DNA from: Candidatus Fermentibacterota bacterium
GTDB taxonomy: Bacteria; Fermentibacterota; Fermentibacteria; Fermentibacterales; Fermentibacteraceae
Assembly: GCA_022703195.1 (NCBI GenBank)
Contig: JAKLEF010000094.1
Coordinates: 1-7,508, forward strand
Direction: 5' to 3'
DNA length: 7,508 nt
Part shown: in pieces, positions 1-5,857 of the stretch
How the letters are laid out: every line of letters starts with the position of its first letter
Position numbering within the stretch: position 1 is the stretch's first letter
The notes under the pieces: generated by a model
The model's input: only the letters and a program-made list of their open reading frames with translations
Told to the model about the DNA's origin: nothing
Databases searched by the model: none
Translations under genes and position numbers: made by a program

Positions 1-2
1 TC

Positions 3-1043
3 GTCCTGGATGGCGCGAGGAAGCCTGCCGGTGACGGGATCGGGGTGTCATTCATCGGCACGGGCTCCTTCGCGCAGACCTTCCTTCTGCCGGGCGTCGC
101 GAGGAACAGGAACGCCCGCCCGGAGGCCATCTGCACGAGGTCCGGCCTCACGGCGGCCGACGTCGGGAAGCGGTTCGGCTTCGCCAGGGCTGTGGGGACC
201 CCCGGGGATGTATTCTCGGACCCCGCCACCGACGCGGTCTTCATAGCCACGAGGCACGACAGGCACGGGCCCGAGACCCTCGCGGCGCTCTCGGCCGGCA
301 GGCACGTCTTCGTCGAGAAGCCGCTCTGCCTCACGATCGGGGAGCTCGCGGCGATACGGGACGAATACATGAGGACCGATGAGCCGCCGATGCTCATGGT
401 CGGCTTCAACAGGCGATTCTCCCGCGCGGCCGTCATCGCCCGCGACTTCCTCCGCGAGACCGGGCAGCCGATGGTGATGAACTACACGGTGGCGGCGGGC
501 AGGATCCCCCCCGGCCACTGGACCCAGGACCCCGCGCAGGGCGGAGGCCGGATACTCGGCGAGGTCTGCCACTTCGTCGACCTCCTCCAGTTCCTCTGCG
601 GAGGCGAGCCGGTGGGGGTGTCCGCATCGTCCATGCGCAGGGTCGACGAGGCAGTGCCCCTGCGCGACAACTCCGTCCTGCTCCTCGACTTCTCCCAGGG
701 TTCGGTGGGCACGATCAGCTATGTCGCCGACGCCTCGAAGAGGCTGCCCAAGGAGAGGATAGAGGCCTCGGCGGGCGGCAGGACGGCCGTCATCGACAAC
801 TTCGGCCGGGTGGACCTGTACGGCCCCTCCGGCAGGCGGTCGGTGAAGTGCCGCGGCAAGGGCCACGAGGAGGAGGTCGGAGCCTTCCTCGGATCGATCT
901 CTTCCGGGATCCGGCCCATCGACTTCCGGTCCCTGGCCGCGACCACCCTGGCCTGCATCAGGGCGGAGGAGTGCCTCGCCACGGGGGGAGGGACCGCCCG
1001 GATCGACACGGGCGCCTTCCTGGCAGCCGCCCGGGATGCATGA
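3..1043 (+). CDS. Bi-domain oxidoreductase, C-terminal Gfo/Idh/MocA domain (5' end outside window)
   Basis: NAD(P)-dependent oxidoreductase domain of the Gfo/Idh/MocA family. The reading frame is open to the first base, and the residues before the Rossmann fold (VLDGARKPAGDG) look like a linker, so the GTG at 45 is probably internal. Visible motifs are the dinucleotide-binding loop GTGSFAQ just after position 51, the family EKP motif in VEKPLCLT (about 316-340) with its likely catalytic Lys, GFNRRFS, AGRIPPGHW, and GGGRILGEVCHFVDLLQF with the second active-site region. This motif set matches the C-terminal half of 'bi-domain-containing oxidoreductases', in which a zinc-type alcohol dehydrogenase domain precedes the MocA domain; that first domain should lie upstream of the window. 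Such proteins occur in polysaccharide loci, where they probably oxidise or epimerise a sugar intermediate; the substrate is unknown. The stop overlaps the next gene's ATG (ATGA at 1040), implying translational coupling. A stand-alone MocA oxidoreductase is the alternative. Confidence 0.88.
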   Translation, partial: VLDGARKPAGDGIGVSFIGTGSFAQTFLLPGVARNRNARPEAICTRSGLTAADVGKRFGFARAVGTPGDVFSDPATDAVFIATRHDRHGPETLAALSAGRHVFVEKPLCLTIGELAAIRDEYMRTDEPPMLMVGFNRRFSRAAVIARDFLRETGQPMVMNYTVAAGRIPPGHWTQDPAQGGGRILGEVCHFVDLLQFLCGGEPVGVSASSMRRVDEAVPLRDNSVLLLDFSQGSVGTISYVADASKRLPKERIEASAGGRTAVIDNFGRVDLYGPSGRRSVKCRGKGHEEEVGAFLGSISSGIRPIDFRSLAATTLACIRAEECLATGGGTARIDTGAFLAAARDA

Positions 1044-2236
1044 CAGGTTCTGACGCCAGGCGGATCGCGCTCGAGATCCTTTCCCGTGAGAGGGCGCCCG
1101 GATTCCGCGGGCCCGATCCCTACGACGCCCTTTCGAGCCGGCTCCTCGCCCCGCTCGTGAATAGGTCGCGGCTCATCCGCCTCGTGCTGACGCAGGCGGT
1201 CAAGCGCTGCCCGTTCGACCCCAGGCGCATCCTTGCCATACCTCCGGGAAGGAATCCCAAGGCCCTCGCCCTCTTCCTCTCGGGCCTGTCCGACATGCCC
1301 GGCGAGGATCCCGCGGGCGCGGCCCTGCTCGAATCCCTGCTGCTCTCCTCCGCCTCGCGGCCCGATGGCTCGCCGGTCGCCCGGCCCGGCTCCGAAGGCC
1401 TGCCCGGCGCATTCCCCGAAGGTATCGAGGCCGGGTGGGGCTACGACTTCCCCTGGCAGGGGCGGGCCTTCTACCAGCCGTCGGGCTTCCCGACGGTGGT
1501 CTGCACCAGCTTCGTCGTAGACGCGCTAGCGGCGGCCCGCTCGGAGTCGTACGGCGCCGCCCTCGGCGCGGCGGTGCGCTTCGTGCTGGATTCCCTGGAG
1601 CGGCACGAGTGCGACGAAGGGGTCTGCTTCAGCTATTCGCCGAGGGACGGGTCGAGGGTCTACAACGCCTCGCTCTTCGCCGCGAAGCTGCTCGCACGGG
1701 GCCACGAGGCGGGACTGGACGGGGAGCTGGGCGATCAGGCTTCGAGGGCCGCGGATTATGTGGTCTCCCGCCAGTCGCCCGACGGCTCCTGGGCCTACGG
1801 CGAGGCCCCCCACTGGCGCTGGGTGGACGGCCTGCACACGGGCTTCGTGCTCGAAACCCTGGTCTTCCTCGGGGACTCGCTGGGCTCGAACAGGTGGGAC
1901 GAAGCCATCGGGAAGGGGCTGCGCTTCTACGCCTCGGAGCTCTTCGGGCCGGACGGCACGGCCCTCTACCATCCCGGGCGCCGGTATCCCGTCGATCCGC
2001 ACACATATGCGCAGGGCGTCCTCACCTGGCTCGCGGCGGGCCGGGCAGGATTCGACGTGGAAGTCGACCCTGCCGCCATTGCCGGCAGGGCGGTCGACCT
2101 GCTCTGGGACGGGCGACGGAAGGGCTTCCTGATCAGGCGCAGCCGCTTCGACGCCTCGCGCACGATCCACGCCCGCTGGGCTCAGGCCTGGATGTTCAGG
2201 GCGCTCGCCGCGCTGTCGCGTGCGGAGACGGGATGA
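1040..2236 (+). CDS. Alpha/alpha-barrel protein of glycan loci, unknown enzyme activity
   Basis: A 398-residue cytoplasmic-looking protein without a signal peptide or membrane segment. It resembles a conserved family in polysaccharide loci that databases often call 'delta-aminolevulinic acid dehydratase', a name I consider wrong because no aldolase-type active site is visible. The sequence is a series of helical hairpins with aromatic-rich loops: GWGYDFPWQ (residues 132-140), PTVVCTSFVVDAL, CFSYSPRDGSRVYNAS, SPDGSWAYGEAPHWRW (from residue 246), VDGLHTGFVLETL, YPVDPHTYAQ and RWAQAWMF near the C-terminus. The pattern suits an (alpha/alpha)6 toroid as in terpene cyclases, N-acylglucosamine 2-epimerases or six-hairpin glycosidases, so a sugar epimerase or lyase role is possible but unproven. 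The ATG at 1040 is chosen because it forms an ATGA overlap with the upstream stop and precedes the conserved region; the same frame is open further upstream but lies inside the oxidoreductase gene. It ends in another ATGA overlap with the DUF354 gene. Confidence 0.8.
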   Translation: MTGSDARRIALEILSRERAPGFRGPDPYDALSSRLLAPLVNRSRLIRLVLTQAVKRCPFDPRRILAIPPGRNPKALALFLSGLSDMPGEDPAGAALLESLLLSSASRPDGSPVARPGSEGLPGAFPEGIEAGWGYDFPWQGRAFYQPSGFPTVVCTSFVVDALAAARSESYGAALGAAVRFVLDSLERHECDEGVCFSYSPRDGSRVYNASLFAAKLLARGHEAGLDGELGDQASRAADYVVSRQSPDGSWAYGEAPHWRWVDGLHTGFVLETLVFLGDSLGSNRWDEAIGKGLRFYASELFGPDGTALYHPGRRYPVDPHTYAQGVLTWLAAGRAGFDVEVDPAAIAGRAVDLLWDGRRKGFLIRRSRFDASRTIHARWAQAWMFRALAALSRAETG

Positions 2237-3267
2237 GGATCTGGTTCGACGCCGACAACGCCCCGCACGTGCCCGTGATGAGGCCGGTGGCCGCTGAGCT
2301 GTCGCAGATGGGCCACGAGGTGTTCTTCACGGCGCGGGACAGGGCCTCGACCTGCGAGCTCCTCGACCTCTACGGGCTGCCCTACATCCGCACGGGAGGG
2401 GGTTCTTCGAGGAGCAGCGCGGGCAAGGTGATCGGCACTCTCGCCCGGGCGCTGTCGCTGGCGGCTGCCGTGCGCGGCCGCAGGCCGGACCTGTCGTTCG
2501 GGCACGGCTCGCGCTCGCTGCCCCCCGCCTCGGCGATGCTCGGCATCCCCTCGGTGACGATGTACGACTACGAATGGGTGAACCCGTCGATCTTCAACAG
2601 GCTCTGCCGCAACATCCTGCTGCCCGAGGCGGTCGGGATCGAAAGGGCCCGCGAGGCCGGGATCGACACCCGGAAGGCCCTGTTCTTCCCGGGGCTCAAG
2701 GAGGAGCTGTACCTGTCGGGCCGCGAGTTCGCCGAGACTCCCCGGGACATATCGGAGCTGACCGGCGGCGCACCCTTCGTCCTGCTGCGGCCGCCTGCCG
2801 TCACCGCGCACTACCACAATCCAGAGAGCGAGAGGATCTTCCACGCCCTGCTCGAGAACCTCTCGAAGCGGAAGGGCATCCGCATCCTCTTCGTGCCGCG
2901 GTCGGGGGACGACCCGCTCACCGGAGCCGCGAAGCGGGCCGGGGCCATCGTGCCGGGCCGGGTGCTCGACGGGCCCGACCTGGTCTGGAACGCCTGCCTG
3001 GTGGCGGGCGGCGGCGGCACCATGACCCGCGAGGCAGCGGTCCTCGGCGTCCCCTCGGTCAGCTTCTTCATGGGCAGGCCGGGGCGCGTCGACGAGCAAC
3101 TGGCATCGCTCGGCCGCCTGACTTTCGTCCGCGACGCCGCGTCCGCGCTCGCGCTCGATCCCGCGTCCTTCGGAAGGCTCCCCCGCCTCGGGAACCCCGG
3201 CCTCCCGGCGGTCGTCGCGGGGCTCATCCTCGAAGGTTCCTCTTCTGGAAAGAAACCGGGAGCATGA
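2233..3267 (+). CDS. DUF354 family protein, predicted glycosyltransferase (GT-B-like)
   Basis: A 344-residue protein matching the DUF354 family, which is predicted to adopt the two-Rossmann-domain GT-B fold of UDP-sugar transferases and 2-epimerases. The N-terminus MRIWFDADNAPHVPVMRPVA is typical. Further family features are the GHGSRSLPPASAMLGIPSV segment in the first domain, DYEWVNP, FFPGLKEELYL in the linker, and the second-domain nucleotide-sugar site VAGGGGTMTREAAVLGVPSV, with the Gly run at residues 259-262, Thr263 and Glu267. No signal peptide is seen; the protein probably works in the cytoplasm or at the inner membrane face on a glycan precursor. The ATG at 2233 lies in an ATGA overlap, with a GGAG ribosome site 5 nt upstream (2224-2227). 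The open frame extends to 1435, but that part is a shadow of the previous gene. It is the last gene of the operon: the following gap holds an inverted repeat, and the next gene has a different character. Acceptor and donor cannot be read from the sequence. Confidence 0.87.
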   Translation: MRIWFDADNAPHVPVMRPVAAELSQMGHEVFFTARDRASTCELLDLYGLPYIRTGGGSSRSSAGKVIGTLARALSLAAAVRGRRPDLSFGHGSRSLPPASAMLGIPSVTMYDYEWVNPSIFNRLCRNILLPEAVGIERAREAGIDTRKALFFPGLKEELYLSGREFAETPRDISELTGGAPFVLLRPPAVTAHYHNPESERIFHALLENLSKRKGIRILFVPRSGDDPLTGAAKRAGAIVPGRVLDGPDLVWNACLVAGGGGTMTREAAVLGVPSVSFFMGRPGRVDEQLASLGRLTFVRDAASALALDPASFGRLPRLGNPGLPAVVAGLILEGSSSGKKPGA

Positions 3268-3273
3268 ATCACG

Positions 3274-3316
3274 GGATCCATCCGCCGATCGTTCAGCAGG
3301 CAGCGGATCAGGATCC
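3274..3316 (+). repeat. Bulged inverted repeat after the DUF354 gene
   Basis: The left arm GGATCCATCCGC (3274-3285) pairs with the right arm GCGGATCAGGATCC (3303-3316). This makes a 12-bp stem with a 2-nt bulge (CA) and a 17-nt spacer. It begins 6 nt after the operon's last stop codon, where a transcript-end structure is expected, but no T-run follows, so a classical intrinsic terminator is not supported. Confidence 0.45.
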
Positions 3317-3349
3317 GGTCTCGACTCCTCTGCAGGCACGTGAACGGAT

Positions 3350-3362
3350 GAGGGTGGGGATG
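3350..3362 (+). promoter_or_regulatory. Ribosome binding site and ATG proposed as the lipoprotein start
   Basis: GAGGGTGGGG lies directly before ATG 3360, with AGGG (3351-3354) spaced 5 nt from it. This start matters because it is in register with the lipoprotein signal only if one G is added to the run at 3383-3387. ATG 3348 in the same frame is a second option with a poorer upstream site. Confidence 0.4.
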
Positions 3363-4459
3363 GGCCGATCCAATACTGCAAAGGGGGAATCCCTTGCTGG
3401 GCCGCACTCGCTTTCGCTCTGGCCTGCGCATGCGGGCGAAGCGATTCGTCGACCGGCAGCATCGTCGAGAACAGGGAGCTGACAGTCGTCGATTCCATCG
3501 GGGTCGAGATCGGAGACAGCAATCTCGTGTTCGGCAGCATCGTCGGTGCATTCTTCATGGCGGACGGGAACATCCTCGTGGCGGACGGGACATTTCAGGA
3601 TCTGCGGGTCTTCACTCCTGACGGCATCTGCATCGACCGGGTCAGTGATCTGGGCAATGGCCCTCTGGAATACACTCACATCGGCGGGATCACGCCCTTC
3701 GGTGAGGGCTTCGTCCTGTACGAGTGCTACTTGAGAAGCTTCCTGTACTACCGGGATGACATGACACCGATCCGTTCCGTCACGCTGCCCGGAAACAGCC
3801 CGATCGACCAGCTGGGGATCCTTCCGGACAGCTCCGCTCTGGGCTGGGCCACGGCTATCGCACCGGATCAGGCTGGCGACCTAACTATTACCATGGAACT
3901 CTGCCGGTGGGCTGTCGGCTCCGGAGACATCGCCTGCATCTACAGCACCTTCCAGCAGTCCGGCAACGATCCCGATGTTCTCTATGGGCTTTATGCCGCA
4001 CAACCCGCCATAGCTGCCGGCAGTGACGGGCGGATCTACGTTGCCCTATCCTGCGAAAACAACTGCGTCCAGGTGCTGGATCAGGAAGGTACCCCCCTGG
4101 ACACGCTCCAGAATGTCAGGAGACCAGGCTGCCGGGATTCTCTTGAAGTAGAAGAGGAACTCCTCTGGCGCCGATATCGAGACAACATGGGCGGGACCTG
4201 GCGACCGGATCCTGGGGAACTGGGTGTGATAGGGATCCAGGTCCAGGACTCCTCGGGAAGGGTCTGGGTGCACCACGGTTCCTATTTCCACCCCGAATTC
4301 GACGTGTACGGGCCGGATGGCGCGCTGGAGTTCTCCTGCTCCGTCAGCGGCCTCCCCGGGAACGAGCTGATGGTCTTCCGCATCACGGACCGCGGGATCC
4401 TGGCCTGGAATCCATACCCCGGATCGTGGCCCCGGATCTACCTCCTCGAACTGCGGTAG
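3360..4459 (+). CDS. Secreted lipoprotein, 6-bladed beta-propeller, apparent frameshift near the start
   Basis: The region is homologous along its length to the minus-strand gene ending at 4594. Both have VDSIGVE-x-GDS near the N-terminus, repeated blade motifs (here ADGNILVAD, TPDGICIDRV, GSDGRIYVAL, SSGRVWV) and a C-terminal (I/V)Y-x-LEL. The family is the NHL-like 6-bladed beta-propeller lipoproteins, of unknown binding function. With standard starts, the frame that reaches stop 4459 can begin only at GTG 3527, yet homology continues upstream through a hydrophobic segment IPCWAALAFALACACG (3389-3436) that looks like a lipoprotein signal and lipobox. No ATG, GTG or TTG occurs in that frame between the stop at 3341 and 3527. 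ATG 3360, preceded by AGGG at 3351-3354, would join this segment if the G5 run at 3383-3387 had one more G, giving a basic start MGRSNTAKGG and 366 residues. Either a sequencing indel or a genuine broken gene is possible. The standard-codon ORF is 3527-4459. Codon third positions look more A/T-rich than in the operon upstream. Confidence 0.7.
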
Positions 4460-4466
4460 AGGGTCA

Positions 4467-4492
4467 GGTTGCTCTGAAGCGACCCCGGTTTT
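4467..4492 (+). terminator. Weak intrinsic terminator candidate after the plus-strand lipoprotein gene
   Basis: The arms GGTTGCT (4467-4473) and AGCGACC (4478-4484) form a 7-bp stem with one G-U pair and a CTGA loop, starting 8 nt after the stop codon. A CCGG and then TTTT (4489-4492) follow. The T-run is short and separated from the stem, so the call is tentative. Its position between convergent genes fits a terminator. Confidence 0.35.
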
Positions 4493-4587
4493 GACGACGG
4501 CACGAGGGGTGGTTCGCGTCAAGCGGGCTGATTCGACGTTTCCGACCATCCGGGTCTAGCATGCGGCATCCGGAGCGGGAATCCACG

Positions 4588-4607
4588 CCGGGATCAGTCG
4601 ATCCCGG
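4588..4607 (-). repeat. Perfect 8-bp hairpin over the stop codon of the minus-strand lipoprotein gene
   Basis: CCGGGATC (4588-4595) and GATCCCGG (4600-4607) are exact reverse complements around a 4-nt loop. The hairpin spans the codons for P-G-I-D and the TGA stop (4594-4596) of the minus-strand gene. There is no T-run on either side. It might act as a transcript-end or stability hairpin at this convergent junction, but chance in GC-rich DNA is possible. Confidence 0.35.
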
Positions 4608-5715
4608 GGCTCTCATCCTCCACAAGCTCCAGCCGGTACACCAGGGGGAACACCTCTGGATCGAAGGGACCGGCGAGGAAGCCACCACGGGATATGATGA
4701 CGTTCCAGGTGAAGCATTCCTGCCAGGCCGGCGCCTGGAACCCGCATTCGAACAGGGGTTCTCCGCCTGGCGACATCACATCGAAGGATATGACGTCGTA
4801 TCTCCCCCGTCTGACCCAGACCCTTCCTTCGCCATCGCACTGGATGTCGCTGATCGACGGGAAGAACTCGTCCGGAGCGACCTCGAAGCCGTCCAAGGTG
4901 CCGAAGGCGTCGAGCCACGCCTGTCTTGCCTCCTCCAGCTCCGCATCGTAGAGGGAGTCGCTCTTCGGGACGGGTTCGTACTCGCGGGACAGCGTGTCCA
5001 GCGCCTGCCCGTCCCGGGAGTACCTGACTATCTCCCATTCGTCGAAGGAGCTGCCGCTGACGAGGATCGAACCGTCCGGAGCCGCATGGAAGTACATCGT
5101 TATGCTCCTCTGCCAGGCGTAACCCGGGTCCACGGGCGCGCTCCGGGAGGCGATCACGGTCTCGCAGCCCCCCTCGAGGAGCACGACCGAGTTGGTCACC
5201 GAATCCACCCCCTCCGACCGCTCCCAGAAACCGGCGACGAAGGATGAGTCCGACAGAGGGCTGACCATCATCGGCCCGTGCCTGTTCGCCGACGTGAAGA
5301 CCAGTTCGTCGACCAGATGCATTTCCTCGTCGTATACGGCGATCTTCCTGTCGTTCGTCCCGTAGATGCAGAAGCCGCCTCCCGGAAGCGCCATCACGGC
5401 CAGGGGGCTGCGGAACTCCCCGGGGCCCTCCCCGCCTATGTCGACGGTACGGAGATGCTCTCCCTCCGGGGAATAGAAGTCGACAGTGCAGTTGATGTCG
5501 TCGAGTATCACGATCGAGCCGTCCCGAGCGAAGTCCGCCGAGGTCGCCACCCCGAACATGTATGCGGAGTCACCCATCTCGACGCCGATGGAATCCACGG
5601 CTACGAGCCTGTAGTTCACGTGCCCGGGCGCAGGGGCGTTCTCCCGCCCCCCGCAGCCTGAAGGAACGAGGATGGCGATGAGACAGGCGATCACGATCAG
5701 GGCCTCACGGATCAT
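4594..5715 (-). CDS. Secreted lipoprotein, 6-bladed beta-propeller family
   Basis: A 373-residue protein with a lipoprotein signal: MIREALIVIACLIAILVPSG, then a Cys at about residue 21 followed by GG, so it is probably lipidated and anchored in a membrane facing the periplasm or surface. After a short linker comes VDSIGVEMGDS and then blade repeats: ARDGSIVILDD, SPEGEHLRTVDIGGEGPGEF (the GxGPGEF motif typical of this propeller family), LPGGGFCIYG, APDGSILVSG, GEGRVWVRRG and the closing strand LVYRLELVED. Family function is ligand or partner binding with no established reaction. The ATG at 5715 is chosen because the signal peptide begins there and AAGGAAGGA sits 8 nt upstream; the ATG at 5832 in the same frame would add a hydrophilic leader and overlap a palindrome. 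It faces its paralogue across a 134-bp gap. It lies downstream of the CapK-like ligase gene on the same strand, but 142 bp and a palindrome separate them, so separate transcription is likely. Confidence 0.85.
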   Translation of the reverse strand: MIREALIVIACLIAILVPSGCGGRENAPAPGHVNYRLVAVDSIGVEMGDSAYMFGVATSADFARDGSIVILDDINCTVDFYSPEGEHLRTVDIGGEGPGEFRSPLAVMALPGGGFCIYGTNDRKIAVYDEEMHLVDELVFTSANRHGPMMVSPLSDSSFVAGFWERSEGVDSVTNSVVLLEGGCETVIASRSAPVDPGYAWQRSITMYFHAAPDGSILVSGSSFDEWEIVRYSRDGQALDTLSREYEPVPKSDSLYDAELEEARQAWLDAFGTLDGFEVAPDEFFPSISDIQCDGEGRVWVRRGRYDVISFDVMSPGGEPLFECGFQAPAWQECFTWNVIISRGGFLAGPFDPEVFPLVYRLELVEDESPGID

Positions 5716-5721
5716 GTCTCG

Positions 5722-5731
5722 AATCCTTCCT
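5722..5731 (-). promoter_or_regulatory. Ribosome binding site deciding the lipoprotein start at 5715
   Basis: On the minus strand AAGGAAGGA precedes the ATG by 8 nt. This is the clearest Shine-Dalgarno sequence in the window. It fixes the start at 5715 rather than at the in-frame ATG at 5832. Confidence 0.7.
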
Positions 5732-5827
5732 TCCGGAAGATGAACCGGACAGGGCGGGAGCGCTGCGGTCCTCTCATCGCCCGCCGTTCGGTCGGACCGG
5801 AAAGCATGCGGGCGACTGCCGGACCTG

Positions 5828-5853
5828 CTCATCCCCGCGTTCGCGGGAATGAG
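5828..5853. repeat. 12-bp near-perfect palindrome downstream of the CapK-like ligase gene
   Basis: CTCATCCCCGCG (5828-5839) and CGCGGGAATGAG (5842-5853) pair along 12 positions with one mismatch (a G-U pair in RNA read from one strand) around a 2-nt TT spacer. The palindrome starts 5 nt beyond the ligase stop codon (5858-5860). The core, read as ATTCCCGCGAACGCGGG, resembles short dispersed palindromic repeats known from several bacterial genomes. No T-run follows, so it could be a repeat element, a non-canonical terminator or a 3'-end stabiliser. Confidence 0.6.
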
Positions 5854-5857
5854 CGGG

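Noticed and set aside
2182..3573. Long minus-strand open frame of 463 codons opposite the DUF354 gene
   Set aside because: It is antisense to a clear DUF354 protein, has a composition dominated by R, P, A, G, E and D without domain motifs, and is the expected shadow in GC-rich DNA.
3394..3621. TTG start at 3394 with AAGGGGG upstream as the lipoprotein start
   Set aside because: This frame continues into basic, low-complexity residues and stops at 3621; it does not read the hydrophobic signal or the VDSIGVE homology, which are in another frame.
3527..4459. GTG 3527 as the true lipoprotein start
   Set aside because: It would remove the signal peptide and the conserved VDSIGVE-x-GDS segment shared with the paralogue; no clear ribosome site precedes it.
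4561..5247. Plus-strand open frame opposite the minus-strand lipoprotein gene
   Set aside because: The opposite strand encodes a lipoprotein with signal peptide, ribosome site and homology to its neighbour; this frame has none of these.
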